64,000 nt of DNA, from positions 171,875 through 235,874 of the forward strand of contig NZ_SOFE01000023.1 of the NCBI RefSeq assembly GCF_004402405.1, read 5' to 3'. The first letter of the stretch is position 1. Each line of letters opens with the position of its first letter. The notes under the pieces were generated by a model, which had not been told where the DNA came from, ran no database searches, and worked only from the letters and a program-made list of their open reading frames with translations. This DNA is from Cryobacterium levicorallinum. Lineage in GTDB: Bacteria > Actinomycetota > Actinomycetes > Actinomycetales > Microbacteriaceae. Below are positions 1 through 9,169 of this stretch, one piece after another. The translations under genes and the position numbers were made by a program.

Positions 1-57
1 GCCATGAGTCAAGTCTGGCAGTGCTCGAAGCCGTCTTGAACGACCCCAGAGGAAGCG

Positions 58-225
58 ATGATGGCCGGACGACCAGGACTGCCGATCAGCTCGTTCGGTT
101 CGATCAATGCAACCGCACTCGGCATCGGGCGGTACCGGGGCGCAGGCGCGCGTCCGCGACTGGGACGGCTGAGCACGGCAAGTCACTGGGGTCGGTTCGA
201 GATACGGCATGGACGCTGAAATTGA
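58..225 (+). pseudogene. Tyrosine-integrase N-terminal remnant
   Basis: The reading frame starting at the ATG at 58 gives MAGRPGLPISSFGSI. This matches 11 of 15 residues of the start of the integrase at 11426 (MAGRPRLPVSTFGAI). Downstream, another frame gives RVRDWDG followed by a stop at about 160, and RQVTGVGS, matching the RFRDWDGQTRRVTATG segment of the same protein. The match is therefore spread over two frames with a stop and fades after about 225. I read it as a decayed relic of a related integrative element. The window starts too close to show whether an excisionase or a tRNA end precedes it. Confidence 0.65.
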
Positions 226-679
226 GAACCGGGCACGAGCCGGTCACGGAAAAACACGTGAGCCAGTCGAGGCGCTGGTCATGCGGCTGGCGATGCAAGA
301 GGTAATTGAGCACGTGCCCACGACGCGTCTCACGATCGAGGATGCAAGAAGCGCTGTTCGCGTCGCGATGCTGCGCATACGGATGCCCTTTCAGGTTCGC
401 TCGGACGCGGTCGACGACCGGGTTCATCGAGGGCCGGTCAGGTAGCCCACTCGGCATATCCGGCTCCTTCCACCAGAAAGGAGGCCGCAGGAATTCAGGG
501 ACGGTCCAGCGCTCGTTGCGATGGGTTCACCGCATTAGAGCAAGCCCGCCCACGCCTTCGATTTCGAGTTCGGAGCGGTAGCGTTGGCACATGTTTGTAT
601 CGACGACGACCCTGGGCCTCCACCGATTGGGGCGTGGGCGGGGCATTCCCGAGCGGCCGCTGGTCTCGCGGTACGACTC
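226..679. other. Intergenic region without a supported gene
   Basis: Short overlapping frames run through this stretch on both strands, but none has recognisable motifs or a ribosome binding site. It probably continues the decayed element that begins at 58 and ends in the promoter region of the large gene at 680. The frame of that gene is open back to a TTG at 584, so the first 32 codons are undecided. Confidence 0.4.
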
Positions 680-3600
680 GTGAGCCTCACAGAGCACCTG
701 GCGGATTCCGGCTCACCGGTACGCGCGTACATCGACGGAATCTCGCCGATTCTTTTGGCCTTACAGGGCGGAACTGGCGGGTCGCGTGCAGCGGCCGACA
801 CGCTGGGCCTTATCGAACTTGCGGCGAGCAGCGCGATCATCCCGCCCCTCCCCGGAGTGGATGTCGCACGAGCGGGAACGGCAGTCGACTTCCGTGTACG
901 CATCGCGCTCGGTGGATTCGATGCTCATGACTCGGTCGCAGCCCTTGGCATCGATGAGCTGTCGCTGCGCCAGGGTGAATTCGAAAACGGCGCCCACCGG
1001 GCGAAGGTCCTCTCTGAGGCGTTCGACGTGGCCGTGCAGATTCTCGAGAATCCCTCCAGCGAAGCCGACCTCGACCGTGCGGCGCTCTTGCTCGCCCACT
1101 GCGAACAGATCCATCGCGACATGATCGAAGTGCTGAAAGGGTCTGTCGGGAAGGCCAGCGATCTTGCGACCGACGGACAGGACTTCGCGGTCGGCCTCGA
1201 CACGCCCTCTCTGGCAGACCTTCGCTCGATGATGGAGTCCAACAGCGCTCAGATCGACTTATGGCGGGAGCAGATAGCCAACGGTGACCGCTTCGAGCCG
1301 AACCCTGTATTCGCGGGCTCGAGGCTCGTTGGTGGCGCGGATGCCGACTGGCTCGTCGGGGGCGTACTCATTGACAGCAAGGCCTACGCGGAGCTCACCG
1401 TTCCGAAGCTGCGAGCCTTCCTAAGGCAGCTTCTCGGCTACGTCATGCTCGACCTCGATGACTCCCTACACATCCGGACCGTAGGCGTCTGGCTCCCCAG
1501 GCAAGGCCTGACGAGGACGTGGGAGCTCGAGATGCTGCTCGGTGGAGACCCTGAGGAGCTATTGCTAGCGCTTCGGCAGAGGTTTGCGAAGGCTGCAGGC
1601 GGTCAGCAGATCGGGATCCGCGTCCCGGTCACCCAGCACCGCAAGGACCAGATCCTCGCCGACAACAAGAACACACCACGCCACATGCTCATCGACTTGG
1701 CTCGGAGCATCGACGCGGGCATCCGCTTCCGCATCGGGCGGAACGCGATGGTCCCCGAGGAGACGATGCGAGAACTCGCTCGGGACAGGTACGCCTCAGT
1801 CCGCGAAGGCGTGGCGGGGAATGAAAGCGCACCGACGGATGTGCTCGCAGCGCTCTCCCAAGACAACAGCGTCGTCGTCCGACGGACGGTCGCCGCCAAC
1901 CCCCGCACGCCAAAACCTCAACTAAAGGCGTTGGGGCAGGCTCCCGTCGACGGAAGTTCTTCCGAGACGCAGCTTGCCATCGAGTCGGTGACCGGCGATG
2001 AGGTCGCTCAGCCCCGCTCGTCGGGGCGCGCCGTCGTGCGCGTCGCGCAGGACCGCGATGACCTGGCGCTCGAAACGCGATGGTTTATGGAGTTCCTAGC
2101 TCTATCGAGGGGCGGCTTCCCGAGAGGCCTCGGCGTCCGCATCCCTCTCCCGATGGCCAGTCAGTACTGGGCATCGGTACTGGGACGATCGACCTACGCC
2201 CCCGATTGGCTGACGGCGGGCTTCCCCGACATAGTGAAGAACGACCTCATGCGTACGGACCGCCCGGCGTGGGTGCGGCAGATATTCGCCCTGGAGTTGC
2301 CCGTCTCGGACTCCTCAGTTCGGGACAGGCTCCTCGCGGACGCCGATCCCTTGATCCGCTGGTCGGCGCTTCAGCGCACGGTCGACGTCCCGGACGATGT
2401 CCTCGGCGCTCTGCTCGGTGAGCTCGCCGCTTCTCGGAAGGAGCGCATCCGGTTCCGGACGGAGGGAGACCGGCCGATGTGGGCGCGCACCCGCACCCCG
2501 GCCGAGTACGACAAGGAGACCCTGCGACTCGTCGCAACCCACCCCTCGACGCCTCTCGCGGAGCTCCGAGAGCTCTTGGGAACGAAATCGGTTGACGTCC
2601 TCGTGGGACTGATCGAGAACCCGTCTCTTCCTACCGACGACCTCGCCCTTATCTTGCCACGACTGCGCTCAACAAAGTCCTTTGAGCCCCGCGAACGACT
2701 CGCTGCCTCGAGCAGGATCCCCTCCGCAGCCGCGAGACTGCTCGTCGACGACCGAGATGCCCGAGTACGCATAGCGCTCTCGCGGAACGAAGCAGCGCCC
2801 TCCGAGGCACTGGTTAGCCTGGCAGAGGACCAGGAACCGTCCGTCCGCTTGGCTGTTATATCAAACCCGAGTGCGCCCGTCGCCCTCGCGGCCTCCATTG
2901 CTGGGCCCCTCCTCGAGACAAGCACGGACGAGGAGTTGTTCGACGTGCTAAACGCGGTCGCGACACGCACCGACATTGAGCTGACCGACGAACTGTTTGA
3001 GGACGCGCTCGGAAGACTGTCCAAAAGCCGCGTTCGCGACCCGGACATGCGCCGGATCGCAGCCGACGACGAACGCACAGGAGCTCGGACCCTGGCGCGG
3101 CTCGCCAAGAGTACCGACGAGTCCGTGCGCAGCGCCGTCGCGGGTAATTCTCGCACGCCGTCTGAGACTCTTTCAGTGCTGGCTGCCGATCCGGTTCATA
3201 ATGTGCGAGCGGCCGCAGCGGGCAACGAGGGACTGGACACCGCCCTGCTTGTTACGCTCGCGTACGATGACGATCCTTTGGTGCGGGCACGAGCCGCGGG
3301 ATGCCCGCGGCTCGGTACTGCTGTGCTGGGCGCATTGCTCTTAGACGACGACAGATCCGTGCGGTCAGCCGCGTTCAAGAACCCCGCGACGAGCACCGAG
3401 GACCGCGATCACGCCGGGGCCGCTTGGGAGCAGGCGTATCTGGCCTCGGGCCCGAGCAGAGCCGACCTCGAGGAGACGGTCGCCAGCAAGCGCGCGGAAG
3501 TGCGGATACAGGTCGCATTTGACCGACGCACGCCCTCAGATTTTCTCGTTCTCCTCGGCGGGGAGCGGCGTAGCGCCCAAGTGCGGCGCGCAGTCGCGGC

Positions 3601-3934
3601 GAACCCGAACACGCCTGCGACCTTCCTGGCGTCGCTCGCCGACGACGCGGACACAGAGGTGCGCCAGGCGGTTGCATTCAACAGCGCGACGCCGCGCGAA
3701 GTCCTCGCCAAGCTCGCCGGCACCAGCATCGACCTTGCGCTCTTGGTCGCGATGAATCCGGACGCGCCGCTTGGACTCATCGACGCCCTCGTCGAGGATG
3801 GCGATCCGCTTGTAGGCTACGTCGCCGCAGGAGTTCGGGCTACTCGTGCAGCTTTGACCGAAGGCGGGGTACCGGGCACGTCGAGAGCCGACGCACACAA
3901 GCATGAAACAGGCCACCCAATGATCCTGCCTTGA
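680..3934 (+). CDS. PD-(D/E)XK-like nuclease fused to LRV/HEAT-like repeats
   Basis: This very long protein has 1,084 residues from the GTG at 680, or 1,116 from a TTG at 584. Residues 1-200 are an unassigned conserved-looking domain. At about 215-245 there is ADADWLVGGVLIDSKAYA followed by a helix RQLLGYVMLD. This is the D-x(n)-(D/E)-x-K pattern of restriction-like PD-(D/E)XK nucleases with their usual following helix. From about residue 335 to the end, short units recur of the type AxNPxTPxxxLxxLAxDxxxxVRxxV, as in leucine-rich-repeat-variant/HEAT-like solenoids. A break at about 450-600 carries a different sequence. There are no membrane segments. The gene is convergent with the Gabija operon, which suggests but does not prove a defence role. 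The nuclease call rests on motif inspection alone. It could instead be an inactive scaffold protein. Confidence 0.7.
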   Translation: MSLTEHLADSGSPVRAYIDGISPILLALQGGTGGSRAAADTLGLIELAASSAIIPPLPGVDVARAGTAVDFRVRIALGGFDAHDSVAALGIDELSLRQGEFENGAHRAKVLSEAFDVAVQILENPSSEADLDRAALLLAHCEQIHRDMIEVLKGSVGKASDLATDGQDFAVGLDTPSLADLRSMMESNSAQIDLWREQIANGDRFEPNPVFAGSRLVGGADADWLVGGVLIDSKAYAELTVPKLRAFLRQLLGYVMLDLDDSLHIRTVGVWLPRQGLTRTWELEMLLGGDPEELLLALRQRFAKAAGGQQIGIRVPVTQHRKDQILADNKNTPRHMLIDLARSIDAGIRFRIGRNAMVPEETMRELARDRYASVREGVAGNESAPTDVLAALSQDNSVVVRRTVAANPRTPKPQLKALGQAPVDGSSSETQLAIESVTGDEVAQPRSSGRAVVRVAQDRDDLALETRWFMEFLALSRGGFPRGLGVRIPLPMASQYWASVLGRSTYAPDWLTAGFPDIVKNDLMRTDRPAWVRQIFALELPVSDSSVRDRLLADADPLIRWSALQRTVDVPDDVLGALLGELAASRKERIRFRTEGDRPMWARTRTPAEYDKETLRLVATHPSTPLAELRELLGTKSVDVLVGLIENPSLPTDDLALILPRLRSTKSFEPRERLAASSRIPSAAARLLVDDRDARVRIALSRNEAAPSEALVSLAEDQEPSVRLAVISNPSAPVALAASIAGPLLETSTDEELFDVLNAVATRTDIELTDELFEDALGRLSKSRVRDPDMRRIAADDERTGARTLARLAKSTDESVRSAVAGNSRTPSETLSVLAADPVHNVRAAAAGNEGLDTALLVTLAYDDDPLVRARAAGCPRLGTAVLGALLLDDDRSVRSAAFKNPATSTEDRDHAGAAWEQAYLASGPSRADLEETVASKRAEVRIQVAFDRRTPSDFLVLLGGERRSAQVRRAVAANPNTPATFLASLADDADTEVRQAVAFNSATPREVLAKLAGTSIDLALLVAMNPDAPLGLIDALVEDGDPLVGYVAAGVRATRAALTEGGVPGTSRADAHKHETGHPMILP

Positions 3935-4349
3935 GGCGCTCACCCTACTCATCGTCCAAGATACGCGCAGAGATCGACCCTACCTATCCAATTTTCGACG
4001 GCGGAGCCGCTCATGAAACATGGCTCTTTGAGCGTCCTGGTGTCCAACTGGCCGTGGCCGGTGACAGGACCAGCGAATCTCGTCGGTCGCGGTTGCAGAT
4101 GGCCGCCGGTGACTTCGCAAGGATGGCCGTTGACATTCTTAGCTCACCGTCCGAGAAATCTGAGCTCCGATAGCTCAGTCGTAATAGTGTCAGCGGTGTG
4201 CTTGGCGGGCATCGACGAGAAGTCTGCGCAGGGTTGGGGTACCACGTTTCCCGATACCGCTGGAGTGTTGTGTCGCTCACTTGACCCGTAGGTGTCAAGG
4301 CCGCTCTACTCCTGACGACCTAGCGAAAAGGACATCGGGTGTGAAACAG
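3935..4349. other. Convergent intergenic region
   Basis: These 415 bp separate the 3' ends of the LRV-repeat gene and gajB. Short frames cross it on both strands without motif or start-site support. I see no strong terminator hairpin with a T run. Confidence 0.5.
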
Positions 4350-6092
4350 TTACAGGGAGAGCTCGGTGACGAAGCGACTGACTGGATTCAGGTGCTTCCT
4401 GCCATAGCGATCCTGGGTGTACCCGCTCCAGAGCAGGTATACATGATCGCGTGCGCGTGTAACTGAAACGTAGAACTTACTCCGTTCCTCCGCAAGTTCC
4501 GCGTTGTTCTTGGTCGCGTAGTAGTGAGGTATTCGACCGTCCTCAAGGCCGAGTACGAATGTTCTGTCAAACTCCAGTCCCTTACTAGAAGTCAGAGTTG
4601 TGACATAGCACTTGCCTAAACTGACTCGCTTCTCTCCGAGCTCGGCAATTGTCTGGCCGACAAGTGAGCCGTCGCGTAACTCAGAAATAATCCCGAGCGA
4701 TTCCTCTTCGATTTGTCTTCTTGCCTCCACCGCCGCCTCAAGCATTATTGAATCAAGAACCGTCTCGAGGAATTCAAGCGCGCCACTACCCGGAGCGGCG
4801 GCAAAGCCCACGGGCCAAATACCTCCAACACCGACCTCGCTTAGGCCCGGTATTGTTCTTTGGATGTCAGCGATGACTTCCGAGAGCGCGTGGCCCGACG
4901 AGTCCTGGCCATGAGCTACCCATGCGCATATTCGCTCCAAATCGATCGAGAGGGGCGTCTCCCAGCTGTCTTGTGCACGAAACCAGGCGGGCACACCCTG
5001 ACGGTTCAGCGCAGAAGTAGTCTCTGCGGCGATGTCGTTGGTCGCACAGAAGATTCCGATCTCATGCAGAGACATCCCTTGCGCGGCAAGCGGCGCGATC
5101 TGAGCCGCTGCGAAGTTTGCTTGACCTAGTATTCCTCCAGCCACCTTATGCACAGTAATACTGCCACCGTCTCGCGGAGTGACGGGCATTTCACGCTCAC
5201 CGAGGAGGCGACGGGTGGCCTTAACTAGTTGTTCGCCCGACCGGTAATTAGTGTTCAGTTTCCTTTTTGTGATTCCGGAGAGTTCCGCGAGCTCAAGCAG
5301 AAGTTTTGGGTTAGTCCCAGTCCAGCGGTAAATTGCTTGATCAGCGTCTCCGACCGCGAATAAAATCGAGCTTTCAGTATCGCTTGCGAACGAGAGGCTC
5401 CGCACTATCCGGTCAAGTCCTGGGGCGAGGTCCTGATACTCGTCTACATAGATGCGCGGGAACATTGAGCGAAGTCCTGTGGCTATCGAAGGCTCGCCCT
5501 CGACAAACTTGACAGCAGCCTCGACCATGCCGTGGAAATCAATCACTCCCGCATGATTCATTTGACGGAAGAATGCATCGCGAGCCAATATTGGATATTT
5601 TCCCAAGCGCGACCACTCCGCGTCGTCAACGAGCAGACTTCGGAATTTGTTCACAGTCGACCGAAGGTTGGAGCGTTCGTCTGATGGCACCTTCGCCGAA
5701 TCCAGGGCGTCGACCCAGAGGGCATCCAACTCCGCGCTCCGACAGATACGAACAGTGGCAAGACCGGGCTCACCAGCAGCGTGCGCAAATGGTCTGACGA
5801 TGCGATTGAGCGCAAAGGAGTGGACGGTGCCCACAAAGAGGTTGGTACGCCTGTCGGAACTGATCGCCCCGAATCTTTGGCGCATCTCTAACGCGGCACC
5901 ATTGGTCAGGGTGATACATGCCGCGCCCTGAGGCGCCGCGACCTCAGCTACGAGTGATTGCGCAAGCCGCGTGACAAGGAGCTTAGTCTTGCCACTTCCA
6001 GGCGGGGCCAGAACTACGCAATGGGACTTCACATCGAAAGCATCTCGCTGCCAGCTATCCAGCTCTGATATTGCTGTCTCCAGCGGGTTCAT
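4350..6092 (-). CDS. gajB: Gabija protein GajB, UvrD/Rep-family helicase
   Basis: This 580-residue superfamily 1A helicase has all the core motifs in order. Walker A is APPGSGKT (residues 29-36). Walker B is DEYQDL at about 217, followed by GDADQAIYRW (motif III) and NYRSGEQ (motif IV). TSSKGLEF (motif V) and YVSVTRARD (motif VI) lie near the C-terminus. Its start overlaps the stop of the upstream OLD-family gene by ATGA, so the two are translationally coupled. That gene pair is the defining architecture of the Gabija anti-phage system, in which GajB associates with the GajA nuclease and senses DNA ends or consumes nucleotides. The lower GC than the flanks fits horizontal acquisition. Confidence 0.93.
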   Translation of the reverse strand: MNPLETAISELDSWQRDAFDVKSHCVVLAPPGSGKTKLLVTRLAQSLVAEVAAPQGAACITLTNGAALEMRQRFGAISSDRRTNLFVGTVHSFALNRIVRPFAHAAGEPGLATVRICRSAELDALWVDALDSAKVPSDERSNLRSTVNKFRSLLVDDAEWSRLGKYPILARDAFFRQMNHAGVIDFHGMVEAAVKFVEGEPSIATGLRSMFPRIYVDEYQDLAPGLDRIVRSLSFASDTESSILFAVGDADQAIYRWTGTNPKLLLELAELSGITKRKLNTNYRSGEQLVKATRRLLGEREMPVTPRDGGSITVHKVAGGILGQANFAAAQIAPLAAQGMSLHEIGIFCATNDIAAETTSALNRQGVPAWFRAQDSWETPLSIDLERICAWVAHGQDSSGHALSEVIADIQRTIPGLSEVGVGGIWPVGFAAAPGSGALEFLETVLDSIMLEAAVEARRQIEEESLGIISELRDGSLVGQTIAELGEKRVSLGKCYVTTLTSSKGLEFDRTFVLGLEDGRIPHYYATKNNAELAEERSKFYVSVTRARDHVYLLWSGYTQDRYGRKHLNPVSRFVTELSL

Positions 6093-7804
6093 TTTGACGC
6101 CAATAGGTAGTCCAGCGACGCTTTGACGTAACCCGGCACTTCGACCAGCTCTGATGCCAGGCGCTGCGCGAACCTCCCCTTGCCGCCAGCAACCACCACT
6201 TCACTTATGAGGCTGGACTTGGACGGCTTGCCATTCCATGCGCCGACCCGCGACCCGGTATTGCTACTACCCAATTCGACGAGGACTGAATCGACGATGG
6301 AGCCGTTTGCGCCCGTCGCGTATAGATCAAGCTCGAGCGTATCGTCGCCGACGAACATCCCCAGGCTGGCGGGCGATGCGCCGCCGTAGTTATTCGCGCT
6401 GAAACGTGTGACTCGTGCCTGCCCTGCCGACACTGACTGCGCGTCGAGATCGCCGTCTGTCAAAAGGGCCCACGGAATTCCGAGTGCATCACAGAATTTA
6501 AGGTACGACTCGAAATGGGTTCCGTGGATTGCGCAGACCGATATTCCTTCCTTATCAAGATCGATATTCAGAATCGCGGCGAAGGCCGGTAGCAGTACCT
6601 CCTCCGCATAGCCCTCCACGAGCAGAACTTTGTCCGCAAACACCATCTCTGCCTGGGTCGCATTTAGATAACGGTTCATGTCATCCCACTCTCGGCTTGA
6701 GAGCGCAGCACTTCGCGCCGAGAAACCTGTCGATCCCGTCAACCCAGATTTGAGTCGAATCAGGTGTCGAGCATCAACTGCCGAAGCCACATGGGGAGAA
6801 TGAGTGGTGACCACCATCGACGTCTGCCCGTCACGCGGAGTCAGATTTTCGAGAACCGCACGCTGCATATGTGGATGAAGGTGCGCCTCCGGCTCTTCCA
6901 CCAGCAAAAGCGTGTGGCTCACAACCTTCTGAAGAATCTGTGCACGAAAGCCCATCTGCAAGAGCGCAAAGTAGAGGATGTTTTGCCCACCTAGACTCGC
7001 TGCAGATAAGCGTCGAGCGCGATCACCGTCAATGTAAAGCTGCATCGCTCGCACAAGCCCTAAAGGTTCCGGCGGCGTGGATCGTAGCGTTGCGCCAAGT
7101 GACTGCCGGCGACCGACCGACCCTAACAGCTCGGATTCCAAATCGGTAGATATCTGTTGGATCGGGCTCATGGATTGCAAAGTTGAATTTGCACTCTCGA
7201 GGTTCGCTCTGATCTGCTCCAACTGCTGCGGATCAAGCGCTTCGCTGGCTCCCTCAAGCAAAGACTTCAAAGGCGACTTTCTCCAAGAGCGAATGTCCCC
7301 CTCGACATCGCGTAACGCATGAAGAAACGCGACGAAGATTTCTTCTCGTAAATCCGGGCCTACCCTTTTACCGGACCCGTTGCTTCCGAAATATACACCG
7401 TCGCGATACTTGTTTCCCTTGGTCGGATCCGGAGCCCAGACGTAGGTCATTTCGGCACGAACGGGGGTCGTGGTTACTAACCCCTGAAACAGCACTGCTG
7501 CAATGCGTCCGTCATTTTGGAAGTCTGCGAACTGCAGTGTGATCGAAATTGTTTCGAGCGCCTTCATCGGCTCGTACGTAGGATCCCCTTTACGTAATCC
7601 ATCCCAAAAATCGTCCGATGTCAACTTGCGTTCGGCATACGGCATAGCTGGATCAAGAACCAAGCGAATGGCATTTATGAGGTTGGTCTTCCCTGTGCGA
7701 TTCTCGCCTACGACCACACTCACCTGCCCGAGCTCCAGATCGAGCCCATGAATGTTTCGGTAGTTGTGGACACGCACTCTTGAAAGTCGCATGAATCTCA
7801 ACAT
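6089..7804 (-). CDS. gajA: Gabija protein GajA, OLD-family ATPase/TOPRIM endonuclease
   Basis: The 571-residue protein is close to the usual GajA length. The N-terminal ABC-type ATPase carries Walker A GENRTGKTN (33-41), a Walker B-like VEEPEAHLHPH at about 305 and a THSPHV switch-like motif. The C-terminal half is a TOPRIM domain with the catalytic glutamate in LLVEGYAEE (about 395) and a DGDLD acidic motif. In characterised Gabija systems GajA is a DNA-nicking endonuclease held off by NTPs and released when a phage depletes them. I chose the ATG at 7804. It has GGAG upstream and precedes the conserved beta strand RLSRVRVHNYRNI; 7792 is an alternative, and the frame upstream to 7906 looks non-coding. 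Confidence 0.93.
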   Translation of the reverse strand: MLRFMRLSRVRVHNYRNIHGLDLELGQVSVVVGENRTGKTNLINAIRLVLDPAMPYAERKLTSDDFWDGLRKGDPTYEPMKALETISITLQFADFQNDGRIAAVLFQGLVTTTPVRAEMTYVWAPDPTKGNKYRDGVYFGSNGSGKRVGPDLREEIFVAFLHALRDVEGDIRSWRKSPLKSLLEGASEALDPQQLEQIRANLESANSTLQSMSPIQQISTDLESELLGSVGRRQSLGATLRSTPPEPLGLVRAMQLYIDGDRARRLSAASLGGQNILYFALLQMGFRAQILQKVVSHTLLLVEEPEAHLHPHMQRAVLENLTPRDGQTSMVVTTHSPHVASAVDARHLIRLKSGLTGSTGFSARSAALSSREWDDMNRYLNATQAEMVFADKVLLVEGYAEEVLLPAFAAILNIDLDKEGISVCAIHGTHFESYLKFCDALGIPWALLTDGDLDAQSVSAGQARVTRFSANNYGGASPASLGMFVGDDTLELDLYATGANGSIVDSVLVELGSSNTGSRVGAWNGKPSKSSLISEVVVAGGKGRFAQRLASELVEVPGYVKASLDYLLASK

Positions 7805-7866
7805 AGTGGGCGGATTGCTCCGATGTAGTACCCGGGGTATCGGCGCTAAGGATCCCCCACAAGTCT

Positions 7867-8559
7867 TTGGACCCGTGCAACGCTGACCCCAGCATGGCAA
7901 CGTCACTTCAAAGCGCCAACCTGCCCTGGGCTCTGATTCAGCATTCGACGCGGCTGTGCCGATCAGTACGAGCCGACTATCGACGATTCCAAATCGTGAT
8001 CGTCCGACGATTCCGATGGGAAGTCGATCAATTGCGGCCGAGATGTCAAGCGGCGGGCCGGTCCCTGCCCCGGCGTGGCATTGAACTCAAAGCCGTGATC
8101 GCGGCTGGACTGCTGTGGCTTTCGGCAAGCGCTCTCATTCTGTTTGCAGAGGAGCTAGCCTTCCGCATCGTTGGAGTGGTCTCTTTCGCCGCAGCGATTC
8201 CATCGGCAATCGCTGCGGCCGCGGCTTTCGCGACCGTCGCTGATGGCTCCGCTTGCGGGCACTTCGTCCGCGTCCGTAGCTTGTTGCAGTTGGCCCTTCG
8301 GGTGCCCATTGAGCTCCCGGATTGCGGAAATTGCGGGCACGTTCAACGGGTTGACGCCAGCAGTCTGTTCAATTGCGGACATCGCACCGTAAATCTGAAA
8401 ACAGGGGTGCTTTTTCCGAAGCTCAACCCCCACGCCGAATTCTTCGGTTGGCCTCACATCTCCCGACGGCGTCCTCGCGACTACTGCCGCCGCGCACCGA
8501 AGCGTGCGAAGGTAGGACTATGTCTCGTCGGCGCCGGCTTTCGCCCTGGTATTGGGTGA
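7867..8559 (+). CDS. Possible membrane protein, doubtful
   Basis: This open frame diverges from gajA. Its central part contains two hydrophobic stretches (about residues 76-95 and 98-120), followed by a cysteine-containing CGNCGH/NCGH segment. The first 70 residues are arginine-rich and look non-coding. A start at an internal GTG (8097) would give a more credible protein of about 153 residues. There is no recognised family and no clear ribosome binding site, so the frame may be spurious. Confidence 0.3.
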   Translation: MDPCNADPSMATSLQSANLPWALIQHSTRLCRSVRADYRRFQIVIVRRFRWEVDQLRPRCQAAGRSLPRRGIELKAVIAAGLLWLSASALILFAEELAFRIVGVVSFAAAIPSAIAAAAAFATVADGSACGHFVRVRSLLQLALRVPIELPDCGNCGHVQRVDASSLFNCGHRTVNLKTGVLFPKLNPHAEFFGWPHISRRRPRDYCRRAPKRAKVGLCLVGAGFRPGIG

Positions 8560-8783
8560 TGCTGGGAGCGCTAGTTGTGGTGGGTGTGTTGTGGGTGTCG
8601 GACCTTGTAGTCGGCTGGGCACCCAGGTCGCTGCTACCAGTGGTCATGGTCATCGTGCTTGCGTCAAACGTCTTCACCTTCCGCCTGTTGTGGAAGCAAT
8701 CGGATCACCCTGCTTTTCACAAAGATCCGCGAGGCTCGGATTCGAAGCCGCACGCGCCGGGTGATAGCGAATCCGGTCGTTAG
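8520..8783 (+). CDS. Small two-helix membrane protein
   Basis: The 87-residue protein starts at an ATG with AGGTAGG seven bases upstream. A basic N-terminus (MSRRRR) is followed by two predicted membrane helices, about residues 12-32 and 37-55, and then a charged hydrophilic tail of 30 residues. I do not recognise a family. The open frame continues upstream to 8373, but the ribosome binding site and the positive-inside N-terminus favour 8520. Confidence 0.55.
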   Translation: MSRRRRLSPWYWVMLGALVVVGVLWVSDLVVGWAPRSLLPVVMVIVLASNVFTFRLLWKQSDHPAFHKDPRGSDSKPHAPGDSESGR

Positions 8784-8835
8784 CCGCCGCCGATGTCTCC
8801 GGCTCGGCTTTCTATTGGTGGTCGTCGCCACCGAC

Positions 8836-9169
8836 TTAACCTAGATCCAGCGCCTGAAGCGGCCGACAGGATAGCCCGCGATTCCTCCCTCTTCCTGGAC
8901 GATGGGATTCCGGGATGAGTGCTTTCAGGGTCCCCCTATCGGGCGGCGCCTTTCCTCGTTTGGTGATGAGCGCGAACCGGCTTCCGCCCTCGAGCCAGGT
9001 GACGGACGACTTCTCTCACGGGATCTCGGAACGCTTGGCTGCAGTCAGCGATTCAGGGAAGCCGCGCGCGACCCGGTCGGCGATGCTCGGCGGGATCGTG
9101 CAACCCCGTCAGCAACGTTGCTGCTACGGCGAGGGCGGCGAATGCGCCACCGAAGACAAGTACCCTCAT
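8836..9169 (-). pseudogene. Frameshifted lipoprotein gene
   Basis: The ATG at 9169 overlaps the stop of the upstream membrane-protein gene and encodes MRVLVFGGAFAALAVAA TLLTG, a typical lipoprotein signal peptide. In the actual frame it stops after 38 residues. Removing one G from the GGGG run near 9105 restores the lipobox LLTGC. The restored frame then continues TIPPSIADRVARGFPESLTA, and after one in-frame TGA (about 9016) KSSVTWLEGGSRFALITKRG to a stop at 8836. The two lesions point to an inactivated exported lipoprotein. A sequencing error in the G run would explain only the first. Confidence 0.6.
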
